A DNA stretch of 64,000 bases from Takakia lepidozioides (Eukaryota; Streptophyta; Takakiopsida; Takakiales; Takakiaceae). The position numbers and the translations under genes were made by a program. Positions 24,403 to 35,464 of the stretch are shown here, piece after piece; position 1 is the first letter of the stretch; each line of letters opens with the position of its first letter. The DNA lies in the NCBI GenBank assembly GCA_030704615.1, contig CM060733.1, positions 62,992,001-63,056,000 on the forward strand, in the 5' to 3' direction. The notes below the pieces were generated by a model, which saw only the letters and a program-made list of their open reading frames with translations, made no database searches and had not been told where the DNA came from.

Positions 24403-24961
24403 TAGGGAAGCGGAGCCTACAGCCGAGGTAATACAGGCCTATTGTCGTGGACGCAAACTCTTCTAAATGCAAATTCACGTAGGCGGTCAGGAACCAAACA
24501 TGTCGTGCTCAATGCATGCAATGTGGGATGAATATGTGATGAAAAATGGCCGGATGAAAGAAGCATAGATGAATGAAAGAAGTGGATGGATGAATGTGGG
24601 ATGAACGTGAGCCCTGAAGAATGGAGCATGCATGGACTGAAATAAAATTGATTGTACGGCAAACACGGCATTGACGACAATTCTATACCCGGGGAAACAC
24701 GGGGAAACCGTAACTACAAACACTGATCCCACAACCCAAATTTCAAACCCCCAAGGAAAGCCGTAAACCGAAAACCCATGTCCGCAATGATAAACCCCAA
24801 ACCTCAAACCTCAAACCCCAAAGCAGAAATGGAGCAAACCCAGAACGGTAACCCTAATTCAAATGGCACATAGGAATCCAACCCAAAAACCAATTAAAAC
24901 ATTTAAAATTAAAACAAAACCTAAGCGAACAGCCATGTTCTACCACTGAAACAGGTTGGGC

Positions 24962-25201
24962 ATTAAGGTGGCGTCAACGCCACCTTAATTCGCAGCCCTC
25001 ACAAGGAACGTGACAATTCACCCCAAAAACCAAAAATAAAAATAAAAATGAAATAAAAGCCTTGGCGAGGAGCCATGTTCGTAAAGGGAAACAGGCTCTG
25101 CATTAAGGTGGCATCAACGCCACCTTAATTCCCAGCCCCTGTTAGAGCTTAATTCCATCCCACATTAAGGTGGCGTCTTAATCTGGCACATTCGGAAGGA
25201 A

Positions 25202-25238
<37 letters not shown>

Positions 25239-26031
25239 TTCCGAATGTGCCAGATTAAGGTGTCGTCAACGACATCTTAACATGACAGCTCACAAATCAG
25301 GTGTGATTTCGCTCCCAGGCGTTTCCCTTTAAAAAAAAAAAAAAACATGACAATTCATCCCAAAAACAATAAAATTATTAAAAACTAAATAAAAGCCTTG
25401 GCGAGCACCCATGTTCGTAGAGGGGAACAGGCTCTGCATTAAGGTGGCGTTAAGGTGGCGTCAACGCCACCTTAATCTGGCACATTCGGGAAAAATAAAA
25501 ATAAAAAACACTAAAATAAAACTGATTTTTTTATTATTTTTTTAAATTCTAGATTTGACGACACCTTAATCTGACTGGTCTTCTTGGCTGGAATTAAGCT
25601 TCTGCCAAATTAAAATACACTTATTTAAACTCAACAACACATACAATTTCCGTTGAGCTTCTTTTAGACACTTGAATTTTTTCAATATCCTTCTGCTTAG
25701 AGGGGTGGAGATTAAGCTAGCGTCAATGCCATCTTAATCCAAACCCAGACAGATAGACAAACAGACAGGGTTCTTGAGTGGTTTCTGCTATTATGTTTGT
25801 CAATTTTCTTGTGCTTAGAGGGGTGGACATTAAGCTGGCGTCAACGCCATCTTAATCCAGACCCAGATAGATAGGTAGACAGATAGACATGTACACAAAC
25901 ATATAGACAGACAGACACACAGACAAATACACAAACAGACGGTAGGACTTGAATGGTTGTTTCTTTTCTGTTTCTCAATTTACTTGAGCTTAGAGGAGTG
26001 GAGATTAAGCTGGCGTCAACGCCATCTGAAT
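24962..26031. repeat. Palindrome array P3, GGTGGCGTCAACGCCACC type
   Basis: Palindromes with 13-bp arms around a 2-bp centre (ATTAAGGTGGCGT, CA, then the complement) start at 24,962, 25,102, 25,253 (variant TGTCGTCAACGACA), about 25,448, 25,711, 25,829 and 26,003; half units also occur. The last three lie in a tandem repeat whose unit starts TTAGAGGGGTGGA and carries GACA-rich spacers. Blocks such as AGCCATGTTCGTA also recur between the first units. Each centre contains TTGAC on one strand. Related palindromes lie near 57.2 and 57.9 kb. Confidence 0.8.
25181..25259. repeat. Long hairpin with (TA)n centre
   Basis: Arms TAATCTGGCACATTCGGAA and its exact complement flank an A/T and (TA)n centre of about 35 bp. 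The arms share the CTGGCACATTCGG block seen again at 25,477. It could extrude as a cruciform or fold as an RNA hairpin. Confidence 0.75.
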
Positions 26032-26186
26032 TCAGACCCAGACATGTAGCCATTCAGACATACCATTGCAATGAGTCTCTGTGATGTGGTCGAGCAAATT
26101 CACTCAGTGGAGATGAAACACAAGATGCAACATAGGAAGGTCACAGGAGGAGAGAGACGACGTATACGGCGGTTCTTGAGGCTTAC

Positions 26187-26750
26187 ATGAATTGCTTTGT
26201 TTCTCGTGCTACGGTGGAGGAGCATGAGAGACATGTTCAGGTTGTGCATCGACCGGACTTGGTCAATAGGGATGTGGATGGATTGAGTCGCAATCCATGC
26301 ACAAGCCAGCAGGATGATACTGGAGCTCGGTGGCATGGTGAGACGGATGAAGAGATGGTGTCAGGATGACATGCATCTGCCTTTTTGTGTATCTTGGCAT
26401 CGAGAGGTCAGGTTGGACCTACAACAGGGATGACTGTAGACGGAGTGTCTGAGGACCCTGAGGCTAGTGATGAGCCAGGTGGTGCCAGAGATATACATGA
26501 GGATTTGGTTGTGTTGGACTACCTCCGCACTGGAGACACGGCAGCTAGTGTGACTGCCAAGGAGAGGGATTGGATCCTACAACAAGCCAAGAGGTTCAAG
26601 TGGGAGGGGATACACCTGCTTCGAGTGTGGGAGGATGGTCGGGTGAGGATCGTGCCTCATCTAACACAGCATGCACGGTTAGTGCGGCATGCCCATAAGG
26701 AGTTGGGGCATTTTGGAGTAGGACGCACTACTGCAGACTGTATTGGTGCA
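26187..26750 (+). pseudogene. Ty3 retrotransposon scrap: RNase H end and integrase zinc domain
   Basis: The first frame reads VVHRPDLVNRDVDGLSRNP, the usual end of a Ty3 RNase H. A second frame (26,385-26,750) contains VPHLTQHARLVRHAHKELGH and FGVGRTT, the His-His part of the integrase HHCC zinc domain. The frame is cut at about 26,750, before the Cys pair. A stop separates the two frames. It differs clearly from the chromodomain element at 33-35 kb. Confidence 0.7.
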
Positions 26751-26879
26751 GACTCCATTGGTTCAATCGCGGCAAAAGGGTCAGCTTCATTCCAATGTTA
26801 AGGCATGTAAAACCGCGGAATACTCTATACAGGCCAGTATGCGACGTCCTTTTGCAGTGGTATACTGGATTTCCCGTTG

Positions 26880-27147
26880 CACGGTTACTTATTTCCATGA
26901 GCGGATCTAAAAAACCATGAGCGGACTTGTTACTGACGACATATCTTCGCCGCATTACATGATCTGGAACGTCCAAAAACGGCAAGGTCAAATAAAAAAT
27001 TATTATTTTAATACTTGTTTAATCTACCGCATTTCCAAATTTGGGGGAGTCCGCTCATGAAATCCGCGTATCTTAGACTTCGGCTCACCGCTCATGCGGC
27101 TCATGGCTCATGGCTCATGGTTTCTGCTCATGAAATAGTAAACCTCC
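26880..27147. mobile_element. Short non-autonomous element with MULE-type ends (candidate MITE)
   Basis: The left edge GGTTACTTATTTCCATGAGC and the reverse complement of the right edge GCTCATGAAATAGTAAACC both resemble the terminal motif of the 8.5-kb element (GGTTAGCTATTTCATGAGC). Internal CATGAGCGG and GCTCATGG repeats match its subterminal sequence. About 265 bp, with no ORF. No convincing target duplication was found. Confidence 0.5.
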
Positions 27148-27374
27148 TCACGACACAGCAAGAACTCAGAGCAGGGAGGAGATGGGCACAACAGAGAAGA
27201 GTGAAGAGCAAAATGAGAGCGAGGCCGGCGGAAGAGGGATATATCATTGCTGCACTGCCAATGTCGTATGCGGCAGAACTTCTATTTCCTCCGACATGTG
27301 TGCTTTTATTAGACAAATCCGCACCAGTTTCAGGAGAGTTTGCAAAACTCCCTCACCGTAAGGCGGGTATTTGC

Positions 27375-27760
27375 TCTCCGGAGCCCAATTTCGGCGCCGT
27401 TATTGGATGGACTGCGGAAGCTCCAGCCGAGAATTTTGTTTCCGGAGCCCAATTTTGGCGCCATTATTGGTTGCACTCCCCAGCCTTCAGCCGGGTATTT
27501 GGTTTCCGGACCCCAATTTCGGCGCCGTTATCGGCTGCACTCCGGTGGCTTCAGCCGAGTATTTGGTTTCCGGGGCCCAATTTCGGCGCCGTTATTGGCT
27601 GCACTCCGGAGGCTTCAGCCGGGTATTTGGTTGGCGGAGCCCAATTTCGGCACCGTTATTGGCTTCACTCCCGAGCCTTCAGCCGGCTATTTCTTTTCCT
27701 GTGTCCAATTACGGCGCCGTTATACCCAACCATCCTGCACTTCTGCAACAGTACTATCCA
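27375..27760 (+). repeat. Tandem array with CAATTTCGGCGCCGTTATTGG units
   Basis: Six to seven copies of a unit near 60 bp: CCCAATTTCGGCGCCGTTAT followed by a GCAGTCC/TCAGCCGGGTATTTGG spacer. All three + frames stay open, which produces false ORFs of 132-274 codons. The GGCGCC centre relates it to the other arrays in the window. Confidence 0.8.
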
Positions 27761-27892
27761 CGGTTATAGGTCGCCATTGCGTTTTCGGAGTCTGCAAACC
27801 CGGATCCTAATTCCGCTTGCGTCTCTTCCTCTGGGATAATTTCGGTGCCGTTATTGCCCAGAATTCAGTATTTGTATGACCTGGCCTACCGG

Positions 27893-28125
27893 TCCATGAG
27901 CCTGGGCTCCAAGTCATGAGCGGACACTGGTACTTATGAGCGGAGTGCTTCCAGCATGAGCACAGAAATCTTCGAAAACCTTATCTTCTTATACTACTTT
28001 CGATTATTTTATAGTTTTGGGCCCGAAAAAAATCTGCCGAAATTCGAAGTGTGTTACTTTGCGGCTCATGGGTGAGCCATGCCCGCTCATGAGCTCATGG
28101 CTCATGAGCTCATGGAATAGCAACC
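27893..28125. mobile_element. Right-end fragment of a MULE-type element
   Basis: CATGAGCGG motifs (27,895-27,960) and a run of GCTCATG units lead to GCTCATGGAATAGCAACCCCC at about 28,125. This matches the terminal motif in right-end orientation. The tandem array at 27.4-27.8 kb is probably its subterminal repeat. Confidence 0.5.
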
Positions 28126-28133
28126 CCCGGTCA

Positions 28134-28632
28134 TTCGGTATAAAGGGTTGTGTCGGCAATGGTGATGTGTTGCACACATTCGTGCGAGGTGTCTCCCGGA
28201 GTGTCAGTGTTTGTGCTGTGCTCTTCTGGCACAGCACTGGAAGGAAGTGGAGAGTCCTTCCAGGCACATACCAGGTCCTTGGAAAAGAGAGAAGACAATC
28301 AGCAGGATCAGTAGTTACCCCTGGCACTGCAGCATCGGTCGTGCAGCAGAAAGACACAGTTCATATGAAACAAGAGGTGAGCACATCCACTACATTCGTG
28401 ACTCTTTCAGACTCGTCCTCGGAGGATGTTTATGAGATTCCTCCGCCAGCGCAGACTCCATTCTTGGATGATGACGAATTGCAGGAGATAACGAATGTCA
28501 TTCCGAAATTGAAAGCCCTCGCAGGGGTGTCTGGGTGCAAGAGCGAGCTGCGTTTTGTTGATTGGGAGTCCCTTCATGTGCAGCGGGTTTAATACATGCC
28601 AGCAGAGTTTGATGGGGACATCTTGTTTGAGC
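28134..28632 (+). pseudogene. MULE-like transposase N-terminal region (fragment)
   Basis: The frame RKWRVLPGTYQVLGKERRQS ... VVTPGTAASVV ... IPKLKALAGVSGCKSELRFV ... FDGDILFEL aligns by eye with the minus-strand gene at 58.6-59.5 kb and more loosely with the N-terminus at 41.5-42.2 kb. It has an in-frame TAA after HVQRV (about 28,590) and is cut at 28,632, where retrotransposon gag sequence begins. Confidence 0.6.
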
Positions 28633-28925
28633 TCAACCCTGGGAGGCAAAGGGCCAGCACAAACACAGCCTACACAGTTGCAGTGTGGGCATTGTGGCAA
28701 GTTTGGGCATGGAGAGGCCCAGTGTTATGATTTGCATCCTGAGCTGCGGCCAGGATAGGTCCAACGGAACAATGGTGGCCGAGGGTGAGGTGGAGTAGCT
28801 CAGAGAGGATGAGGTGGTCAGGCACGAGGTGTAGGCCAAGGGCAAGCTCAGCATGGCCAGGGACGTGGAGGTCAGGGTGTTGACCCAGGCATGGCCAACC
28901 GGCTTCACCAGCAGCTTGCTGCCAT
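28633..28925 (+). pseudogene. Retrotransposon gag fragment with CCHC zinc knuckle
   Basis: CGHCGKFGHGEAQC is a perfect CX2CX4HX4C knuckle, followed by a Gly/Gln/Arg-rich tail interrupted by stops. It is cut at 28,926 by the edge of an LTR (TGTCGCGCAC). Confidence 0.65.
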
Positions 28926-30496
28926 TGTCGCGCACCTCACTTCGGTAAGCTCCCCATCAAGTCATAGTTACTCGCTTTGATGCGCGCGCCTAACTCCCAA
29001 ATTGGCCGCCGGGCCAACTCGGAGCTTCGGCTGCTCACCGGGACATAACGGTCCCCCTTTTCTCCTCTACAAGACCCTCGCTCACTTTGGGCCTAGTGGA
29101 AATTCCCTTTGGTTGTTGGCAGTCCGGAATAGCTCCCCACACCTTGGTCGCTTTCCGGTTCGCACGCTTACTCACTAGTTTTTGGTCACCAACGGGCTTG
29201 CACCATTCTCGGGGTTACTACTCCCTATATATACTTCTGTGACTATCCGCGGGGGCTTCACAAACAACACCGTCCTTTTATGGCAAACCACCACGAAGAC
29301 CCTTGACTCCCGGTGATGAGTCGTGGTGATTCTTGGCCCACCCACCATGGCCCCAATGGACCGTGATGAGTCCCAAGACTCCCCACGACTCCCACCACAA
29401 GGTCTCCGCCCCATGGTGAGTCCTATGCCACCCCCACTAAGACCCACTAAGTTACCACCACCCCTTGTGGAACCACCCCCACCGCAACCCGGTGTGCGGG
29501 GCTCCACCTAGTGAGCGCCTCCGCCTCCTTGAGTGCCTTGGGCACTCAAGGGTGCTTCAGCCCCCGTACCTATTGTTGCCACTGCCCCCACCACAGGGGC
29601 AGCCCCTCTTGTGTCCCGACCTCCTGCCGTCAAGGCAAAGGGCCGCAACACACACCCCTACCAACAGGGAGTCGATGTCCTCATCGACTTGTCTATTTTG
29701 TAGAAACTAACATCCAAGTTGTGGCGTCCCACATCAAGGAGTTTGTTTCCGTACCATGGCGTCCCATGGCAAAGAACCAAACCCCCACTTGACTCTACTC
29801 TCCACTAGCTAGTTCGGCTGACTTCCTCCAAGTCCCGGCCAAGGGTGGAGCCTCTCAAGCTCCACCCAGTGCACTCTTCTTGGCCCACTTCAAGGCCAAG
29901 GAACGATCCTCCCCGAGGATCGAATCGCCTTACTGCAACAACATTGCTTGCAACCGCTCATGATGCCGCTTTTTGGCATTACCTTGAGCAAGGGTTCACC
30001 TTGAACCTCTTTTTGACTAGGAAGATAACCTTGAACCAATCGTGCGCCCCAATCACTACAATTGGGTCCGCCTTGGAATGCTGGCCTGAGGTACGGGAAC
30101 ACGCCGAAGCCGCACTATGACTTCGTCCCGAGGCTACACAATTATAGTAAATGAACGGAAGCACGTAGCTTCCGCATTAGCCCGCAATACAAGGCAACCC
30201 CCTTGGTAGCGCAGTTATAGTACGTGCACGCGTCAGGTGCGCACTAGCACGTGAACTCCCAAAGAAGGCGCAAGTTTCCTTGCCCCTTGTATGAGAGTCA
30301 CCCAATTTCGGCACTGCGCAAACACACGATTAATCCAATTTACCTCTCCCACTTTTGTAAGCTAGCATGCATTCTACATACTAGCCAACCATACCATGCA
30401 CAACATTTGGAAACCATTTCATTTATAAACAAAATTTGTACAACACAAGTTTTTGCAATCGGATTCCTGAGCTAGCTAAGCCGGACTAAGCATGCA
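28926..30496 (-). mobile_element. 3' LTR of a chromodomain Ty3 element (minus copy), 1,571 bp
   Basis: On the minus strand it starts TGCATGCTTAG right after a polypurine tract (GTGGGGGAGGAAA) and ends GTGCGCGACA, a TG...CA LTR. It is the inverted counterpart of 35,465-37,063. TATATATAGG (minus strand) at 29,225-29,233 is the probable LTR promoter TATA box. Confidence 0.85.
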
Positions 30497-30530
30497 TTTC
30501 CTCCCCCACAATCCAAGGTTGATGTCCCCA

Positions 30531-31242
30531 TCAACGCTTCTTCCGCTTTTGAGGTCGTCCTTTGAAAGCTGCAACCGCCTTGGTTGTGTTTCCCATTTCT
30601 GAGGCACGCACCCAAGTTGCCTCCACTTGATGATAGCCCTTCTATTTCACAAGATACTCCGTTTCTTGATTCTTGAACCTCCTCGACTGAAGCACTGCCT
30701 CCACCTCGTACTCAGGTTCATTTTCATGATCCAACAGCACAGGTGGCGGACGCAACACTTGATGCCGATTCGGACGCGCTTCATCTTTGAAGTAAGGCTT
30801 CAAAAGGGAAACGTGGAATACCGGATGCACCTTGCTGTTTGCTGGCAGCTCCAATTCATACACATCCTCATTCATAACCTTCCGAATGCGAAAGAGCCCC
30901 GCATACGGAGGTATGAACTTTGGACTCACTTCCAGAGGTAGTCGAAAATTCTTGATGTTCAACCAAACCTCCGTGCCTGCCTCAAACTTAACTTCCCTCC
31001 GCTTCCGATTCGCCTGCCGTTCATACCGTTTCCTAGCTTTGGCAATATTGTACTTTACGAGCTCCAACAAACGCTCGCGTTCTTCCAGCACCGCTGCTGC
31101 TGCCGGTTCCTCAACGTCCTGGGCGGCCCAACTTGTCGGCACCAGAGGTGCTTTTCCATAGACCAATACAAAAGGGGAAACTCCCGTTGCGGAGTGTTTT
31201 ATGTTATTATAACAGAACTCTGCCACATCCAAGTGCTCCATC
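30531..31242 (-). pseudogene. Ty3 integrase C-terminus and chromodomain (minus copy)
   Basis: The frame runs from HLDVAEFCYNNIKHSATGVS through the integrase C-terminal region (VHPVFHVSLLKPYF) to a chromodomain-like segment (YEVEAVLQSRRF ... EYLVK). A TAG replaces the conserved Trp of the LVKWKGY motif near 30,642; the frame continues beyond it to 30,531. The 5' side is cut at 31,243 by the terminus of a MULE-type element. Chromodomains of this class target integration to heterochromatin. Confidence 0.8.
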
Positions 31243-31650
31243 GAGGTTAGCTATTTCATGAGCATGAGCGGCATGAGCGGAGTAGCAAGACAATCGGTTT
31301 TCATGAGCAGAAGTACAAATTTCGAAAATAAAAAACAATAAAAACATTAATTTAATGCAATGTGTCAGAAAAAACAAATATCTTATTCGGCACCATGACG
31401 GGAAAATTGTAGTTTTGAGAGTTGTGCTCATGATATTTCGTCTTCCGCTCATGCCAATTCCCAGCGACATGTGCAAAAATGGCGCCGAATTTCACGGTAA
31501 TAGGGTCCGTAACCGGAAAAAACCGCGACGTATTTCGCGGTAATAGGTCTCTCTGGCAAAAAATGGTGCCGAATTCCACGGCTATAGGTCCCCTCATGAC
31601 AGGTGTGTAAGCCCAAATTTTGGAAATGTGGCGCCGAATTTCGGTACATG
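31243..31650 (+). mobile_element. Right-terminal segment of a MULE-type element
   Basis: It starts GAGGTTAGCTATTTCATGAG exactly at the break in the Ty3 integrase gene. It continues inward through CATGAGCGG repeats, the AT-rich block and the GGCGCC array (31,485-31,640), as in copies B and C. At about 31,650 it switches to methyltransferase-like coding sequence, so the transposase is deleted. Confidence 0.75.
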
Positions 31651-32222
31651 GTGCCGGGGATTGCACATCTGCACGCGAAAGCAGAAGAGAAGAGAAAGGA
31701 AAGACGTGTCCCTGCTCGGCCAGAGTCGGCAAAGGAAGCTGCTGCTCTGGAACAATCCAGAAAGGCAGCTGAGATGGCACAGAAGACGGTGGATGCAGCT
31801 GTGCAGGCTCAACAGAAGGGGTCCAAGAAGCGGACTCGCCAGCAAGGAGCAGCAGTTGTGACACCCAAGAAAACGAAGAAGCAGAAACAAATAGTGCAGG
31901 TAGAGGGTGAGGAAGAGGACTCCGATGGAGACTTTGCAACCAGCCCACCCCCCGAAACGCAGCCGAAATCCCCTGTGCCCACCGTTGTCACGAGAGGGAC
32001 GAGAACTGGCTTGGCAAAGAAGGCACTCTTCAACCCCCCGGGGGGGCACCCTTTCGAGCCGGTGGAAATGAAGAGGCCGAAAGTGGATCCCGATACAGTA
32101 GTCCAATGTGTGAATGAGAGTCTCTTGGCAGCTTTGGATGGACGGGCAGCCAAGTTGGCATACATGAAGACCATGGAGGGTCTGAAGGGCAGAGCACTGA
32201 AGAAGGTGGCTGCCGAAGAGCC
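31650..32222 (+). pseudogene. Methyltransferase-like gene, N-terminal fragment
   Basis: The frame has an Ala/Lys/Glu-rich coiled-coil start (AEEKRKERR ... ALEQSRKAAEMAQK), a basic PKKTKKQKQ segment, an acidic EGEEEDSDGDF stretch, then VDPDTVVQCVNESLLAALDG. The part after PKKTK is nearly identical to the gene at 47.5-49.5 kb, so this piece supplies the 5' coding end missing there. It is cut at 32,222, before the ILDIPD motif. The basic stretch may be a nuclear localisation signal. Confidence 0.7.
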
Positions 32223-32234
32223 TTCAAGGACGGT

Positions 32235-32918
32235 CTACTTCTTCTTCGTCTTTGCTGGAGAAGGGCTAGACCCCTGCTGGCGATTCTCCATGACCTTCGA
32301 ACGCGAGTCGCTCTCTGGGGCTTTGAACTGCAAAGACTTGCCCTTCGAAGCCGCATCCTTGAAACGCACAGGGCTAGGCCCGGCAGGAAGACCCATGCTC
32401 GTGGATCGGCTGGGTGTGCGTGCTGCAGCTACCTCCACTGACCCTGCCTGCGGCTCTTCGGATTCCTGCGATCCCTCCAGCACGTCCACATTTCCGGTTA
32501 GGCATGCAAACAACATTCAAGTCTCCTAGCATACAGTCTAAGAATTGCAGAAGAAAAATGAGGGGGGTTTCGGTGCTCGATCAGCTGGCGAATCCCGATA
32601 GCACGGAGCTCTCACTGGTGGCTGGGTTGCCTGCGTGCCCTGATGCTGCGAGATGGCAATCTCCTCCTGTAGACGCATCTTCTTCCTCCCCTTTGGCATT
32701 GGCCTACGTCCGAAGTACAATTTTTGGAGCTTGCGACGATGTCTCTTCTCTAGTGCACGCACTCCCTCCCTCTCAGGTTCGAGCATAAGAAGAACAGAGA
32801 CAGGGAAAAGGGGCGAAGAGTGTAGATGGAAAGGGCGCGAGAGGGGTGACTGAGTAGACACGACAAAAGAAGATGAAACGGCGGTGATGCACCACTTGGG
32901 TTCGAAAGGGTTGGACAA
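32235..32918 (-). pseudogene. Unrecognised retroelement-like ORF remnants (gag-like)
   Basis: Two minus-strand frames, one with EREGVRALEKRHRRKLQKLY (charged, helical) and one Ser/Pro/Lys-rich. Position and composition would suit a retrotransposon gag N-terminus, but there is no diagnostic motif. Confidence 0.3.
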
Positions 32919-33144
32919 AAGTGTCTCCTCGTGGACTTTGCGTCATTACGAAATTCGAATCATTCAGGGTACGCCTGCCGTCTGAAAAAACAAACATCAT
33001 TATCCAACGGTCAGGCCGCGCCGCCTCATGCCACTTCAGTAAGATAGAGTGCAGACATGTGCCGCAATTTCGTTGCTCCACGTGTTCACATATCATGGCA
33101 TTTCCGTCCCAGCGTCTGATGAGTTGGAGTGAAAATGCAAATGC

Positions 33145-33163
33145 GGCGCCGCATTTCCGTTAA
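33145..33163. repeat. Isolated AATGCGGCGCCGCATT palindrome
   Basis: A single perfect palindrome of the P2 family (array at 46.6-47.4 kb), just upstream of the Ty3 gag-pol remnant. From 32,919 to 33,170 nothing else was recognised. Confidence 0.6.
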
Positions 33164-33172
33164 GTACAAGAA

Positions 33173-35430
33173 GTGGGATAGGCCACGCGGCGACAATGGC
33201 ACGTGGAAATCGAAGGGAGGGCCTTCACACGTCAAGGCGGCACCGGTGCTTCGAAAGGAAAAGCGGGTGGAGCGGCTTATGGCGGACAGAAGGCGACCTT
33301 TGATGGAGTGTGTTTCAATTGCGGGGAGCCCGGGCACATGGCCAAGAAGTGCACAAAACCTCGACAATTGAACATGATTCGGGCAACCACGGAACTGTCG
33401 GAAGATACCATCAGTCGCTTGGTGGAAGCGGTGGTCGCCAGGACTTGCAAGGTAGGCAACTATTCTTGTGAGTTGTATCAGGAAACTGGCGCCCTGCGTA
33501 AAGGGAGTCAGTTATTGTTCGTGGATGGGATAATATCCGGAACTACGTGTCGTTGTTGGTGGACACAGGAGCGTCACACTCCTTCATGACGCCGGCGGTG
33601 GCGCGAAAGTTGGGACTCCCGACAAGTGACGTGGGGGCCTCTATTGAGGTGCGTTTTGCTAAAAGAGAACCACAACTGGGGTTGGCATTCGATGTTCCTC
33701 TTCAACTGGGAAGTTGGGAGGGATATGAGAACTTCACCATCTACGAGATCGATGGAGTGGATCGTTGGTTCCAACCCAGGGAAGGTGTTCACGGACAATG
33801 TCACGGTGAAGTATTTTGCCACGCAGCCCAAGTTGTCCCCAAAACAACTTAGGTGGCAAGATATTTTGGCGGTGTTCGACGTGGATATCCAGTACAAACC
33901 GGGACGGGACAATGTGGTGGCCGATGCTTTAAGTAGGAAGCAGCAGCTCTTGTTGGTGTACAGGGGCGAGACGGCGCTCCAAAGGAAGATCCGGAAGGCT
34001 TTGCCGGAAGGATGAGCTGGCGAAGTCCGTGATGCTAGACTTGAGGATGGGGGTTAAATCGCAGTTCCACTTGCAAAATGGATTGCTCCGGTAGAAGCAA
34101 AAGCGCCTCTACGTGCCGAAGGGAGGGATCAGAGATAGTCTCTTGAGAGAATGCCATGATGGCCCGCTTGCGGGCCACGGCGGAGCCAAGCGCACCGCGG
34201 CACTCTTGAAGAAAGAGTATTTCTGGCCCAAACTCAGGGAGGAGGCAGAGGAGTATGTCAAGACATGCACCACATGCCAACAAAACCGGAGCGAGTACAA
34301 AAAGCAAGCGGGGCTGTTACAGCCCTTGCCGATTCCAGAGGGGACTTGGGAAAGCGTCTCGATGGATTTCATGACTGCTATGCCGCTGTCGAAAGGATTC
34401 GATGCAATCATGGTGGTGGTGGATAGGTTCAGTAAAATGGGCCATTTCATTCCCACCAAGGAGATGGCAACGGCGCAGGAGACGGGGCAACTTTACTTCG
34501 CCCACGTCTTAAAGCATCATGGAGTCCCGAAGGATATCGTCTTGGACCGCGATCCAAAGTTTACGAGTAAATTTTGGAGGACGCTCTGGAAGAAGATGGG
34601 GACGAGGCTGAAGATGAGCACCGCCTTTCGACCTACGACGGACGGCCAAACGTAAAGAGTGAATTCCGTAGTGAAGCAGATCTTGCGGAATTACGTGTCG
34701 GCAGACCAATCAGACTGGGTGGAACACTTAGACGCGGCAGAGTTCTGTTATAATAACACAAAACACTCCGCAACGGGAGTTTCCCCTTTCGTATTGGTAT
34801 ATGGAAAAGCACCTCTGGTGCCGACAAGTTGGGCCGCCCAGGACTTTGAGGAACCGACAGTAGCGGCGGTACTGGAAGAACGCGAGCGTTTGTTGAAGCT
34901 CGCAAAGTACAACATTGCCAAAGCTAGGAAACGGTATGAAAGGCAGGCGAATCGGAAGCGGAGGGAAGTGAAGTTTGAGGCAGGCACGGAGGTCTGGTTG
35001 AACATCAAGAATTTTCGACTACCTCCGGAAGTGAGTCCAAAGTTCGTACCTCCGTATGCGAGACCTTTTTGCATCCGAAAGGTTATGAATGAGGATGTGT
35101 ATGAATTGGAGTTGCCGGCAAACAGCAAGGTGCATCCAGTATTCCACGTCTCCATTTTGAAGCCTTACTTCAAAGATGAAGCGCGTCCGAATCGGCATCA
35201 AGTGTTGCGTCCGCCACCTGTGCTGTTGGATCATGAAAATGAACCTGAGTACGAGGTGGAACCAGTGCTTAAGTCAAGGAGGTTCAAGAACCAAGAAACG
35301 GAGTATCTCGTCAAATGGAAAGGGCTATCATCATGTGGAGGCATCTTGGGTGCGTGCCTCAGAAATGGGAAACGCATTCGAGGCGGTTGCAGCGTTCGAA
35401 GGGCGACCTCAAAAGCGGAAGAAGCGTTGA
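33173..35430 (+). pseudogene. Chromodomain Ty3 gag-pol remnant (plus copy)
   Basis: In order: gag end with knuckle CFNCGEPGHMAKKC (33,310); aspartic protease LLVDTGASHSFM (33,550) in another frame; then a jump to the end of RNase H (LRWQDILAVFDVDIQYKPG, ADALSRK, 33,850-33,930), so nearly all of the reverse transcriptase is deleted; integrase zinc domain (CHDGPLAGHGG ... CTTCQQ); DDE core with MDFMTAMP and VLDRDPKF; integrase C-terminus; chromodomain (YEVEPVLKSRRF ... YLVKWKG). Breaks: a frameshift near 33,540, a stop near 34,014, a TAG near 34,093, a TAA at 34,653-34,655 exactly where the DDE catalytic Glu is expected (DGQT-stop-RVN), and a frameshift near 35,325. Confidence 0.85.
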
Positions 35431-35464
35431 TGGGGACATCAACCTTGGAGCGTGGGGGAGGAAA

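Noticed and set aside
27015-27839. 274-codon ORF and two other overlapping + frames
   Set aside because: The main part is a tandem repeat open in all three frames; no domain and no intron structure.
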